From positions 1 through 41,867 of the forward strand of contig NZ_KE951418.1 in NCBI RefSeq assembly GCF_000466165.1: a stretch of 41,867 nucleotides of DNA, given 5' to 3'. Made by a program: the position numbers and the translations under genes. The notes under the pieces are model-generated. The model made no database searches. It was not told the origin of the DNA and saw only the letters and a program-made list of their open reading frames with translations. Source of the stretch: Actinobaculum sp. oral taxon 183 str. F0552 (GTDB lineage: Bacteria; Actinomycetota; Actinomycetes; Actinomycetales; Actinomycetaceae). Shown here piece by piece: positions 1 to 9,348 of the stretch. Each line of letters starts with the position of its first letter. Within the stretch, counting starts at the first letter, position 1.

Positions 1-1
1 T

Positions 2-352
2 CCCCGGGCCGCCGGATCCGCGCGCGCCTGCGCCGGGCAGCCGGCCACCTCTGGGCGGGTCGGCGCGGCGGTCGGCCTCGAGGAGGCGCGGCACCTGGCG
101 GCGCGCTGGGCGGCCAAGGAAGCCTTCGTCAAGGCGTGGAGCGCGGCCCTGCACGGCAGCCCGCCCGTGATGGGCCACGTCGCCTGGCACGAGATCGAGA
201 TCGTCTCCGACCCCTGGCATCGCCCCGCCATCGCCCTTCACGGCGAGGCGGCGCGGGCCTTCGCCGAATCGGTGGGCCGGGCCCGCATCCACGTCTCCCT
301 CAGCCACGACGGGCCGATGGCCGCCGCCCAGGCGATCGTCGAGGCGGCCTAG
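2..352 (+). CDS. acpS: holo-[acyl-carrier-protein] synthase, C-terminal part
   Basis: The gene is cut by the left edge of the window, so only the last 116 codons are seen. AcpS transfers 4'-phosphopantetheine from CoA to a serine of acyl carrier protein. The key evidence is the family motif WAAKEAFVKAW, whose Glu and Lys belong to the Mg/CoA site. It is followed by a variable segment and a final strand reading RIHVSLSHDGPMAAAQAIVEA, which matches the usual AcpS ending (hVSlSHd...A.A.Vv.e). The stop is TAG at 350-352. Overlapping frames are open here, as expected at this GC content, but only this one carries the motif. The N-terminal metal-binding Asp lies outside the window, so integrity of the gene cannot be judged. 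Confidence 0.85.
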   Translation, partial: PRAAGSARACAGQPATSGRVGAAVGLEEARHLAARWAAKEAFVKAWSAALHGSPPVMGHVAWHEIEIVSDPWHRPAIALHGEAARAFAESVGRARIHVSLSHDGPMAAAQAIVEAA

Positions 353-398
353 GGCCGCGCGGGCCCGACGGTTCGGCTTTCGTCAGATGGAGGGCTCT

Positions 399-962
399 AT
401 GGTTAAAAAGGGTGATCCTATTGATTGGAAAACCGTTATTGTGACTAGTGTGCAGATTCTTCAACAACGTGAAAAAGTATATCTTAATCATGTATGGGAG
501 TATCATCTCCCTGAAGTTCGCGCTACTTTACGGCAGGCAAAAGACGTAGAGAGACAACTCGGGTTTGAATTTCCTAAGGATTATAAGGATTTACTTCTAC
601 ATGTCAATGGATGGAACTGTTTCTATTAATATGTCGATGTACTTCCTCTACACGATTTACTGAATAACAGCGACATTCATCGTATTATCATGTATAATGT
701 GGAGTTCGTGTTGGAATATGAGCCCGCTGAAGGCCAGCGGCTTGATCAGAAGAATCTCTTGCCCGTAGCTACCGGCACGCATAATGTCGATACATTCGTT
801 CTCATAAAACACGGCAACCCAAACGCCGGAACTGCCGTATGGCTTTCAGGCGACGAAATCGATCGCTTTCCGTCATTCCATGAATTCTACATGTCTATGC
901 TCGACTACAATCGTTTGGAAGTCAAAACATTGAAAGAGGAGCTCGAGGCGGGGGAAGGCTGA
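399..962 (+). pseudogene. SMI1/KNR4 (SUKH) family protein interrupted by an in-frame TAA
   Basis: One reading frame runs from an ATG at 399 (GGAGGG at 389-394, 4 nt spacing) to TGA at 960-962 and is broken only by a TAA at 627-629 (codon 77). The N-terminal half contains an alpha-helical lead, then ERQLGFEFPKDYKDLLLHVNGW, the hallmark start of a SUKH domain (ExxLGxxLPxDYxxFLxxxNG). After the stop, still in frame, come YVDVLPLHDLL, then WLSGDEIDRF and [10 protein letters not shown], the C-terminal part of the same domain. By hand count it is about 38% GC over 401-630 and 47% over 631-960, far below its neighbours, suggesting recent transfer. SUKH proteins are mostly immunity proteins of polymorphic toxin systems, but no toxin gene lies here. 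The stop could be a real nonsense mutation or a sequence error. An ATG at 387 is an alternative start. Confidence 0.75.
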
Positions 963-976
963 GCCTCTCCGAGGCT
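962..976 (+). terminator. small hairpin just after the SUKH frame
   Basis: AGCCTC-TCC-GAGGCT forms a 6-bp stem with a 3-nt loop beginning at the last base of the stop codon. No T-run follows, so a role as a terminator isolating the acquired gene from glyA is only plausible. Confidence 0.3.
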
Positions 977-1038
977 TCCCGCGGCCTCCGGCCCGCTCGT
1001 GCGGCGATCCGATCCGTTCGGCGGCTCGGCCCATCCGG

Positions 1039-1044
1039 TAGCCT
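1039..1044 (+). promoter_or_regulatory. candidate -10 box of glyA
   Basis: TAGCCT fits the actinobacterial TANNNT -10 pattern and lies 28 nt before the glyA ATG. This leaves a short leader that carries the GGAGGAGG ribosome binding site. No convincing -35 is visible. The rest of the 963-1072 gap shows no riboswitch that I recognise. Confidence 0.35.
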
Positions 1045-1072
1045 TGAACAGAACCCAATCGGAGGAGGACCA

Positions 1073-2371
1073 ATGGCCGACCCAGCGTTCAACCAGCCCA
1101 TCTCGACCGTCGACCCCGAGGTCGCCGCTGCCATCGAGGCCGAGCTCTCCCGGCAGCGGGACACCCTGGAGATGATCGCCTCGGAGAACTTCGTGCCCCG
1201 GGCCGTCCTGCAGGCCCAGGGGTCGGTGCTGACCAACAAGTACGCCGAAGGCTATCCGGGCCGCCGATACTACGGGGGCTGCGAAGAGGTCGACAAAGTC
1301 GAGGCCTTCGCCATCGAACGAGCCAAGGCCCTCTTCGGCGCCGACTACGCGAACGTCCAGCCGCACTCCGGGGCCCAGGCCAACGCCGCGATCTTCCACG
1401 CCTTCGTCTCCCCGGGCGAGACCGTCATGGGCTTGGAGCTCGCCCACGGCGGGCACCTCACCCACGGCATGAAGATCAACTTCTCCGGGAAGAACCACAC
1501 GATCGCGGCCTACGGCCTGAACCCCGAGACCTTCCGCATCGACATGGACATGGTGCGCGAACGGGCCCTGGCCGCCCGTCCGAAGATGATCATCGCCGGC
1601 TGGTCCGCCTACCCGCGCCACCTCGACTTCGCCGCCTTCCGCTCCATCGCCGACGAAGTCGGCGCCTACCTGTGGACCGACATGGCGCACTTCGCCGGGC
1701 TCGTCGCCGCCGGGCTCCACCCCAATCCCGTCCCGCACTCGGACGCCGTGACAACCACCATCCACAAGACCCTCGGCGGCCCCCGATCGGGCATGATCCT
1801 CTCCCGCGACGCCGCCTCCTACGCCAAGAGGCTCAACTCCGCCGTCTTCCCCGGCCAGCAGGGCGGGCCGCTCATGCACGTCGTCGCCGCCAAGGCCGTC
1901 GCCCTCAAACTCGCCGGAACCGAGGCGTTCACAGACAAGCAGGCCCGCACCGTCGAAGGGGCGAAGATCCTCGCCGAACGGCTCAACGCCCCCGACGTCG
2001 CCGAGGCCGGCATCGGCCTGGTCACCGGCGGCACCGACGTCCACCTCGTCCTGGTGGACCTGCGCAACTCCTCGATGGACGGCAGACAGGCCGAAGACCT
2101 CCTCCACGACGTGGGCATCACCGTCAACCGCAACGCCGTCCCGTGGGACCCCCGGCCCGCCAGAATCTCCTCCGGCCTGCGCATCGGCACGCCCGCCCTG
2201 GCCACCCGCGGATTCGGCGCCCGCGAATTCACCGAAGTCGCCGACGTCATCGCCACCGCCCTGGCCGCCGGGACGGCCGCGGACGTGCCCTCCCTGCGCG
2301 CCCGCGTCGCCCGCCTGACCGACGGCTTCCCCCTCTACCCGGGCCTCGACCAGACCGGGGCGGCCCGATGA
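1073..2371 (+). CDS. glyA: serine hydroxymethyltransferase
   Basis: This 432-aa PLP enzyme interconverts serine plus tetrahydrofolate with glycine plus 5,10-methylene-THF in the cytosol, and is the main source of one-carbon units. The length is normal for the family. Visible motifs are EMIASENF (33-40), the SGAQAN segment near 99-104, [10 protein letters not shown] (201-210, with the cofactor-contacting Asp203 and His206) and [12 protein letters not shown] (228-238), in which Lys232 is the expected Schiff-base lysine. The more usual 'TLRGPR' reads 'TLGGPR' here. The ATG has an excellent GGAGGAGG site. Its stop overlaps the start of folD (ATGA), so the two are translationally coupled and share methylene-THF as product and substrate. 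Confidence 0.97.
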   Translation: MADPAFNQPISTVDPEVAAAIEAELSRQRDTLEMIASENFVPRAVLQAQGSVLTNKYAEGYPGRRYYGGCEEVDKVEAFAIERAKALFGADYANVQPHSGAQANAAIFHAFVSPGETVMGLELAHGGHLTHGMKINFSGKNHTIAAYGLNPETFRIDMDMVRERALAARPKMIIAGWSAYPRHLDFAAFRSIADEVGAYLWTDMAHFAGLVAAGLHPNPVPHSDAVTTTIHKTLGGPRSGMILSRDAASYAKRLNSAVFPGQQGGPLMHVVAAKAVALKLAGTEAFTDKQARTVEGAKILAERLNAPDVAEAGIGLVTGGTDVHLVLVDLRNSSMDGRQAEDLLHDVGITVNRNAVPWDPRPARISSGLRIGTPALATRGFGAREFTEVADVIATALAAGTAADVPSLRARVARLTDGFPLYPGLDQTGAAR

Positions 2372-3282
2372 CCGCCCGGATCCTCGACGGCAAGGCGACC
2401 GCCGCCGCCCTCAAATCCGAGCTCGCGGCCCGCGTCGCCAGGCTCGCCGAACGCGGCGCGGCCCCCGGCCTCGGAACGGTGCTCGTGGGGGAGGACCCCG
2501 GCTCGGTCGCCTACGTGGCCGGCAAGCACCGCGACTGCGCCCAGGTCGGCATCGCCTCCATACGCGTCGACCTCCCGGCCACCGCCGCCCAGGAGGACGT
2601 CGCGCGCGCCGTCGACCGCCTGAACGCCGACCCGGCCTGCACCGGATACATCGTCCAGCTGCCGCTGCCGGCCGGCGTCGAGGAAGCCCCCCTCCTGGAG
2701 GCGATCGACCCCGCCAAGGACGCCGACGGCCTGCACCCCGTCAACCTCGGGCGCCTCGTCCTGCGCGTCGGCGGGGACGTCGACTTCCCGCTGCCCTGCA
2801 CGCCCGCGGGCGTCCTCGAACTCCTCGACCGCCACGGAATCGACCTGGCCGGGAAGAACGTGGCCGTCATAGGCCGCGGAATCACTGTCGGCCGGACGAT
2901 CGGACTCCTGCTGTCGCGCCGCGGCGTGGACGCCACCGTCGTGAACTGCCACACCCGCACCCGCGACTTGCCCGCGATCGTCCGCGGAGCCGACGTCGTC
3001 ATCGCCGCCGTGGGAAGCCCCCGCCTCGTCACGGCCGACTGGGTGGCCGAGGGCGCGGTCGTCGTCGACGTCGGAGTCTCCCGGACCGTGGACCCGGACG
3101 GAAGGGCCCGGATCGTCGGGGACGTCGCACCGGACGTCCGCGACGTCGCCTCCTGGGTGTCGCCGAACCCCGGCGGAGTCGGGCCCATGACCCGCGCCAT
3201 GCTGCTGGCCAACGTGGTCCGGCTGGCGGAGAGAGCCGCCGGACTCGCCGAGCGGTCCGCCCGACCCTCCTCAGTCGTGTAG
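2368..3282 (+). CDS. folD: bifunctional methylenetetrahydrofolate dehydrogenase / methenyl-THF cyclohydrolase
   Basis: A 304-aa cytosolic enzyme that oxidises 5,10-methylene-THF with NADP+ and hydrolyses the product to 10-formyl-THF, the formyl donor for purines and initiator Met-tRNA. The N-terminal domain shows [12 protein letters not shown] with the conserved Tyr49 and catalytic Lys53, then YIVQLPLP and the [10 protein letters not shown] loop (canonical DKDVDG). The NAD(P)-binding domain has the [12 protein letters not shown] loop, and the C-terminus has [15 protein letters not shown], the second family signature. The start is set by the 4-nt ATGA overlap with glyA. The C-terminal 20 residues or so are a variable tail. 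The stop TAG is also the first part of a TAGCCT box that may serve the next gene. Confidence 0.97.
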   Translation: MTARILDGKATAAALKSELAARVARLAERGAAPGLGTVLVGEDPGSVAYVAGKHRDCAQVGIASIRVDLPATAAQEDVARAVDRLNADPACTGYIVQLPLPAGVEEAPLLEAIDPAKDADGLHPVNLGRLVLRVGGDVDFPLPCTPAGVLELLDRHGIDLAGKNVAVIGRGITVGRTIGLLLSRRGVDATVVNCHTRTRDLPAIVRGADVVIAAVGSPRLVTADWVAEGAVVVDVGVSRTVDPDGRARIVGDVAPDVRDVASWVSPNPGGVGPMTRAMLLANVVRLAERAAGLAERSARPSSVV

Positions 3283-3293
3283 CCTGCTGGGGA

Positions 3294-3372
3294 ATCCGCG
3301 CGACCCGCCGGAGGGCCCACGCAGCCCGACGGGGCGCCGTCCGGCCGGCGGGGAGATCCGCGCGGCCCGCCG
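3294..3372 (+). repeat. imperfect 17-bp direct repeat in the xthA leader
   Basis: ATCCGCGCGACCCGCCG at 3294-3310 recurs at 3356-3372 with one mismatch, 62 bp apart. Between them GACGG-GGCG-CCGTC can form a small hairpin. A TAGCCT box at 3280-3285 overlapping the folD stop would start a transcript that includes both copies. The function is unknown, and GC-rich low complexity could produce this by chance. Confidence 0.35.
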
Positions 3373-3396
3373 TGGAATCCGCCAACCGAGGAGATC

Positions 3397-4194
3397 ATGC
3401 GCATAGCAACCTGCAACGTCAACGGCATCCGCGCCGCCGCGAGGAAGGGAATGGGGGACTGGATCGCCGCCGCAGACGCCGACGTCCTCCTGTTCCAGGA
3501 GGTCCGGGCCCCCGACGACCTCGTTCCGCCGCTCGTCGGCGACGCCTACGAGACGGTCTCGCACGCCTGCGCCATCAAGGGACGCGCCGGGGTCCTCGTC
3601 GCGGTGAGGAAGGGGCTGGAGATCGGCGGGGTCCGCGCGGGCCTGGCCGGCGACTCGCACCCGGCCGACACCGGCCGATGGCTCGAAGTCGACCTCCCGG
3701 GGCCCGGTTTGACGGTCGTCTCCGCCTACCTGCACTCGGGCGACGCCTCCGACCGGGAGAAGATGGCGCTCAAATACGCCCACCTCGAATCCGTGACCGC
3801 CCGCCTGGCCGAGCTGTCCGAGGCCCCCGGAAGCCTCCTGGTGGCCGGGGACTTCAACGTCGTCCGCGGCCCGGCCGACATCGCCAACTGGAAGCCCAAC
3901 CACAACAGGACGTCGGGCGTCCTCGACCCCGAGATCGCCTACCTCGACCGGTGGTTCGGGCCGGACGGCTACGTCGACGTCCAGCGGGCCCTCGACCCCG
4001 ACAGCCAGGGCCCCTACACGTGGTGGTCCCAGCGGGGCCAGGCCTTCGCCAGGGACGTCGGCTGGCGCATCGACTACCACCTCGCCGACCCCGGTCTGGC
4101 CGGCAGGGCTGCCGGCTACCGGATCGACCGCGCCGACTCCTACGAGACCCGGTTCTCCGACCACGCCCCGCTCGTGGTCGACTACGACGCGTGA
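3397..4194 (+). CDS. xthA: exodeoxyribonuclease III (AP endonuclease family)
   Basis: A 265-aa Mg-dependent endonuclease/exonuclease/phosphatase-fold enzyme that incises abasic sites and removes 3'-blocking groups in base excision repair. Residues expected for the family are visible: Asn7 in TCNVNG, Glu35 in LLFQEVRA, Tyr111 in SAYLHSG, Asp152 and Asn154 in AGDFNV, and the C-terminal SDH (254-256) with the catalytic Asp-His pair. The length matches bacterial ExoIII. The ATG follows GAGGAG at about 8 nt. The preceding 110-bp gap contains a direct repeat and a candidate promoter, so the gene probably has its own transcript and is followed almost directly by the YihY gene. Confidence 0.95.
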   Translation: MRIATCNVNGIRAAARKGMGDWIAAADADVLLFQEVRAPDDLVPPLVGDAYETVSHACAIKGRAGVLVAVRKGLEIGGVRAGLAGDSHPADTGRWLEVDLPGPGLTVVSAYLHSGDASDREKMALKYAHLESVTARLAELSEAPGSLLVAGDFNVVRGPADIANWKPNHNRTSGVLDPEIAYLDRWFGPDGYVDVQRALDPDSQGPYTWWSQRGQAFARDVGWRIDYHLADPGLAGRAAGYRIDRADSYETRFSDHAPLVVDYDA

Positions 4195-4197
4195 CCC

Positions 4198-5265
4198 GTG
4201 GCGTCCGACAGGCCGATGCTCGCGCGCGCCCGACGCGCACTCCGCGCAGCCAGACGGCTGCGGATCGCGCGGGCGCTCACACGGTACGGGAACGCCCGCG
4301 GCGGGCTGCTCGCCGGCGGCGTCGCCTATTCGGCCGTCTTCTCCGTCGCCGCGGCGCTGACGATCGCCTGGACCGTCTTCATGGCGCTCCTGGGATCCAA
4401 CGAGCGTCTGCGCCACTACGCGATCAAGGGGGTCAACTCGGCGCTTCCGGGGATCCTCACCGACGGCGGCAGCCGAGGCCTGATCGACCCGGACTCGCTC
4501 GTCCTGGGCTCCCCGCTCAACCCGGCGTCTGCCGCGGCCGGCGTCATCCTGGTGTGGACGGCCACCTCCGTCATGAGGTCCCTGGCCTCCTCCATCCAGG
4601 CGATGTTCGGCATCACCACGCTCGAGCAGAGCGTCCTCGTCTCCAAGCTCCGCGCCTTCGCCGGATTCGTCGTGCTCGCCGCGGGCGTCCTCGCCTCCTC
4701 CCTGCTGACCGCGACGGCCGGGTTCGCCGGGGGCAGGCTGCTGGGCTTCTTCGGCATCCCCTCTCACCTGCTAGTGCGCATCGCCGACTTCTTCCTGTCG
4801 CTGCTGGTGGACGTCGGCATCGTCGTCTTCCTCGTCCGCGTCATGTCCGGCGTCCGGGCGCCGCGCGCCGACCTGGCGCGAGGGGCCCTCGCCACCGCCG
4901 CCGCCACCTCGATCCTCCGGCTCCTGGGCACGTCCCTGGTCGGCATGGTCTCCCGCAACCTCCTGCTCGCCTCCTTCACGGCGCTGGCCACCCTGTTGCT
5001 GTGGCTGAACATCTCGGTCCGCATCGTCCTGGTCGGCGCCGCCTACACGGCCAACCCGCCGATCCCCTACCAGCCGGTCACCGCCGGGGAGCTGCACGCC
5101 AAGCAGACCCCGAACTACGTCACCGCCTCGGTTCCCGCTACCCTCGTGTGGCCGCACAATCCGATCACCGGCGCGATCGTCCCCGATCCCGGAGGGGACG
5201 GCCCCCGCGACCGCCTCCCGGACGAGCCCGATCCCGACCCGTCCGCGGCCCACGACGACACATGA
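4198..5265 (+). CDS. YihY/BrkB-family inner-membrane protein
   Basis: A 355-aa polytopic membrane protein of the YihY/virulence factor BrkB family (formerly mis-annotated as RNase BN), whose function is not settled. After a basic N-terminus (RARRALRAARRLRIARALTRYG), several long hydrophobic segments follow, including GGLLAGGVAYSAVFSVAAALTI, the FAGFVVLAAGVLASSLL region and ALATLLLWLNISVRIVLVGAAY. The GGVAYSxxF and LLWLNIS..I.L.GA.. stretches are typical of the family. The C-terminal 60 residues are hydrophilic and rich in Pro and Asp. The start is taken as GTG at 4198, 3 nt after the xthA stop; an ATG at 4216 is possible. Confidence 0.85.
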   Translation: MASDRPMLARARRALRAARRLRIARALTRYGNARGGLLAGGVAYSAVFSVAAALTIAWTVFMALLGSNERLRHYAIKGVNSALPGILTDGGSRGLIDPDSLVLGSPLNPASAAAGVILVWTATSVMRSLASSIQAMFGITTLEQSVLVSKLRAFAGFVVLAAGVLASSLLTATAGFAGGRLLGFFGIPSHLLVRIADFFLSLLVDVGIVVFLVRVMSGVRAPRADLARGALATAAATSILRLLGTSLVGMVSRNLLLASFTALATLLLWLNISVRIVLVGAAYTANPPIPYQPVTAGELHAKQTPNYVTASVPATLVWPHNPITGAIVPDPGGDGPRDRLPDEPDPDPSAAHDDT

Positions 5266-5321
5266 CACGACAACGGCGAAGGCGACGCACAGCCGCCGGA
5301 CCGGACGAACAGGAGAAACAC

Positions 5322-6392
5322 ATGTCCTTTCACGCAATAGTCCCCGCGGGCGGCGCAGGCAGCCGGCTGTGGCCGCTCTCGCGCAAGAACGCGCCGAAGT
5401 TCCTGGCCGACCTGACCGGCGCCGGGCGCAGCCTCCTCCAGCAGACCGTCGACAGGCTCGAAGAGCTCACCCCGCAGATCTCCGTCGTCACGGGCGCCGC
5501 CCACGCCCGAGCCGTCGCCGCCCAGGTCCCCCAGGCGTCCGTGATCGTCGAGCCCTCCGCCCGCGGGACCATGGGGGCCATCGGCCTGGCCGCGGCGATC
5601 ATCGCCGAACGGGACCCCGAGGCCGTGGTCGGGTCCTTCGCCGCCGACCACCTCATCCGCGACGACGAAGCCTTCCGGGACGCCGTGCGGGCGGCCGTCG
5701 AAACCGCCGGGCACGGATACCTCGTGACCATCGGCATCGCCCCCGAGGCCCCCTCGACGGCCTACGGCTACATCGAGACGGGCGGCCGGCTCGGGGTGGC
5801 CAGGGCCGTGACGGCCTTCGTCGAGAAGCCCGACGAGCAGACCGCGGCCGAGTACCTGGCGACCGGGAGGTACCTGTGGAACGCGGGGATGTTCGTCGCC
5901 AAGGCCTCGATCCTCATGGACGTGCTCGAACGCTTCCACCCCGAGATCGCCGGGCCGCTGCGCTCCCTGGCGGCGGCGTGGGACGGGGACGGCCGCCAGG
6001 AGGCCGTCGAGGCGTACTGGGAGCCGCTGGCGCCGGCCGTCATCGACACGGCGGTCGCCGAGCCGCTCGCGGCCATCGGGGGAGTGGCCGTCGTCCCGGC
6101 GGACATGGGGTGGTCGGACATCGGCGACTACGCCTCGCTGGCCGCGGTCATCCCCGAAGAGGCCCGCGCCGCCCAGGTCGTCCCCGGCGCCTCGCCCCAG
6201 CCGGTCGTCGAGGTCGACTCGCCCGGCGCCCTCGTCTACGCGAATCGCAAGCCGATCGTGGCGGTGGGTATCCCGGGGGTGGTCGTCGTGGACACGGACG
6301 ACGTCCTGCTCGTCACCACCCGCGAGGAGTCGCAGAGGGTCAAAGCGGCCGTCGACGCCCTGGGGACCGCGGGGCTCGCGGACCTGGCCTGA
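5322..6392 (+). CDS. manC: mannose-1-phosphate guanylyltransferase
   Basis: A 356-aa nucleotidyltransferase making GDP-mannose from GTP and mannose-1-phosphate, for mannosylated cell-envelope glycans. The N-terminal signature PAGGAGSRLWPLSR (8-21) followed by the PK pair (25-26) is diagnostic. Later motifs are FAADH (the metal-binding Asp region), AYGYIETG, FVEKPD, LWNAGMF and DMGWSDIGDY, in the order seen in mannose-1-phosphate guanylyltransferases. There is no C-terminal phosphomannose isomerase cupin, so it is the short monofunctional form common in Actinobacteria. AGGAG lies 6 nt before the ATG. An upstream in-frame ATG near 5263 lacks such a site. The phosphohexomutase at 14.8-16.5 kb could feed the same pathway. 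Confidence 0.93.
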   Translation: MSFHAIVPAGGAGSRLWPLSRKNAPKFLADLTGAGRSLLQQTVDRLEELTPQISVVTGAAHARAVAAQVPQASVIVEPSARGTMGAIGLAAAIIAERDPEAVVGSFAADHLIRDDEAFRDAVRAAVETAGHGYLVTIGIAPEAPSTAYGYIETGGRLGVARAVTAFVEKPDEQTAAEYLATGRYLWNAGMFVAKASILMDVLERFHPEIAGPLRSLAAAWDGDGRQEAVEAYWEPLAPAVIDTAVAEPLAAIGGVAVVPADMGWSDIGDYASLAAVIPEEARAAQVVPGASPQPVVEVDSPGALVYANRKPIVAVGIPGVVVVDTDDVLLVTTREESQRVKAAVDALGTAGLADLA

Positions 6393-6423
6393 GCTGCGCG
6401 CCCCGGGGCGGCGGATATCAGCC

Positions 6424-6446
6424 CGGCGGCGTTCGTCGTTCCGCCG
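6424..6446 (+). terminator. GC-rich hairpin after manC
   Basis: CGGCGG at 6424-6429 pairs with CCGCCG at 6441-6446 around an 11-nt loop. A 12-bp palindrome without a loop (GCGCCCCGGGGC type) lies a little upstream. There is no T-run. A possible TACACT -10 box for the next gene follows at 6456-6461. Confidence 0.3.
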
Positions 6447-6517
6447 CGGCGCACGTACACTACTTATGCACCCACTTCCGCGCCGCACCGGCGGCGCATG
6501 CACACTCAGGAGAAAGC

Positions 6518-7591
6518 GTGAAGACACAGAAGCTCGCCGCGATCCTCGGCGTTGCGGCACTGGCGCTGGGCGCCTGCGGCGGCAAAGACAAGTCCGGCGG
6601 AGGGAAGGGCGACTACACCGCGTGCCTCGTCTCCGACTCGGGGGGATGGGACGACAAATCCTTCAACCAGTCCGCCAAAGAGGGCCTCGACAAGGCCGTC
6701 AAAGACCTCGGGGTCAAATCGAAGACCGCCGAATCCAAGACCGACTCCGACTTCACCCGCAACGTCGAGGGGATGGTCGGCGAGAACTGCAACCTCGTCA
6801 TGGGCGTCGGCTTCAAGCTCAGCGACGCGATCTCGGCCTCGGCCAAGGACAACGCCGACATCAACTACTCACTCGTCGACTCGACGTTCAAGAAGAACCT
6901 CGACAACGAACGCGCCCTCGTCTTCAACACCCACGAGGCCGCGTACTTGGCGGGATACGCCGCCGCCGCCAACTCGAAGACCGGCAAGGTCGGCACCTTC
7001 GGCGGCGTCCAGCTGCCCACCGTGACGATCTTCATGGACGGCTTCGCCGACGGCGTCGCCCGCTACAACAAGGACAAGGGCGCCAACGTCCAGCTCATCG
7101 GATGGGACAAGGCCAGCCAGAAGGGCCTGTTCGCCGAGACCTTCGAGGACAAGGCCAAGGGCACCCAGATCGCCGAGCAGCTCATCCAACAGGGCGCGGA
7201 CGTCATCATGCCGGTGGCCGGCCCCGTCGGCCTGGGCGCCGCGGCCGCGGCCAAGAACCACGCCGGCACGAAGATCGTCGGCGTGGACTCCGACTGGTAC
7301 CAGTCGGCGCCCGAATACAAGGACATCGTGCTGACCTCGGTCCAGAAGGGCATCGCCAGGGCCGTCTACGACACGATCAAGGCCGGAGCAGACGGCAAGT
7401 TCGACAAGAAGCCCTACGTGGGCACCCTCAAGAACGGCGGCGTCTCCCTCGCCCCCTTCCACGACTTCGAAGGCAGCCTCCCGGCGGGCCTGACCGGCGA
7501 ACTCGACGCCATCAAGAAGGAAATCGTCGAGGGCAAGACGGTCGTCACGTCCAAGAGCGCGTTCGACGCTAAGGGCGGATCCGGGAAGTGA
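6518..7591 (+). CDS. BMP-family nucleoside ABC transporter substrate-binding lipoprotein
   Basis: A 357-aa extracytoplasmic lipoprotein. The signal peptide has a basic start (MKTQK), a hydrophobic stretch and the lipobox LGA-Cys20, so Cys20 should be lipidated. The mature protein begins with a Gly/Lys/Ser linker, then CLVSDSGGWDDKSFNQSAKEG, the signature opening of the basic membrane protein (BMP/Med/PnrA) family, which binds purine nucleosides in the cases studied. Further matches are GVGFKLSDAI, THEAAYLAGYAAA and IMPVAGPVGLGAAAAAK. The start is GTG with AGGAGA 6 nt upstream; no ATG fits the signal peptide. It lies directly upstream of the matching ATPase and permeases, as in the Bacillus yuf (nup) and Treponema pnr loci, and nucleoside catabolic genes follow. 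Confidence 0.94.
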   Translation: MKTQKLAAILGVAALALGACGGKDKSGGGKGDYTACLVSDSGGWDDKSFNQSAKEGLDKAVKDLGVKSKTAESKTDSDFTRNVEGMVGENCNLVMGVGFKLSDAISASAKDNADINYSLVDSTFKKNLDNERALVFNTHEAAYLAGYAAAANSKTGKVGTFGGVQLPTVTIFMDGFADGVARYNKDKGANVQLIGWDKASQKGLFAETFEDKAKGTQIAEQLIQQGADVIMPVAGPVGLGAAAAAKNHAGTKIVGVDSDWYQSAPEYKDIVLTSVQKGIARAVYDTIKAGADGKFDKKPYVGTLKNGGVSLAPFHDFEGSLPAGLTGELDAIKKEIVEGKTVVTSKSAFDAKGGSGK

Positions 7592-7592
7592 C

Positions 7593-7631
7593 GCGCGAGG
7601 CCCGGCCCGCCAGGCCGGACCGGGCCCGCGC
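7593..7631 (+). terminator. long hairpin after the BMP lipoprotein gene
   Basis: GCGCGAGGCCCGG at 7593-7605 pairs with CCGGGCCCGCGC at 7620-7631 with one unpaired base, and an inner GGCC pair is also available. It begins 1 nt after the stop codon and has no T-run. It could end or attenuate transcription so that the abundant binding protein is made in excess over the membrane components, a common arrangement in ABC operons. Confidence 0.5.
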
Positions 7632-7667
7632 AGCCGCGTCCGCGACGCCGAAGCGCCCACGACGCGG

Positions 7668-7673
7668 TACAGT
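7668..7673 (+). promoter_or_regulatory. candidate -10 box for a leaderless transcript
   Basis: TACAGT, then exactly 6 nt (GGAGGC), then ATG at 7680. The same geometry and even the same GGAGGC spacer occur before dapE, which supports this as a true promoter for the transporter genes. Confidence 0.45.
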
Positions 7674-7679
7674 GGAGGC

Positions 7680-7709
7680 ATGAGTCACATCCGCGAGGGA
7701 GCGGACTGA
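7680..7709 (+). CDS. candidate 9-residue leaderless upstream ORF (MSHIREGAD)
   Basis: A short frame opens at the predicted transcription start (TACAGT-N6-ATG) and ends in TGA at 7707-7709, 13 nt before the GTG of the ABC ATPase. The downstream ribosome binding site (AAAGGCAGG) begins right at its stop codon, so its translation could control access to that site. The product has no recognisable function and no run of a single amino acid that would indicate classical attenuation. The ORF is inferred from position only. Confidence 0.35.
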   Translation: MSHIREGAD

Positions 7710-7722
7710 AAGGCAGGCGACT

Positions 7723-9344
<1,622 letters not shown>

Positions 9345-9348
<4 letters not shown>

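Noticed and set aside
353-398. A tRNA or att site next to the SUKH gene that might explain its insertion
   Set aside because: No tRNA-like cloverleaf and no direct repeat bracketing 399-962 could be found.
963-1072. A riboswitch upstream of glyA
   Set aside because: I looked for a conserved glycine or THF aptamer pattern and saw none; the gap is short and GC-rich.
905-2107. A 400-codon open frame antisense to glyA
   Set aside because: It mirrors a clear glyA gene, has low-complexity Gly/Val/Asp composition and no ribosome site; it is a by-product of GC-rich codon usage.
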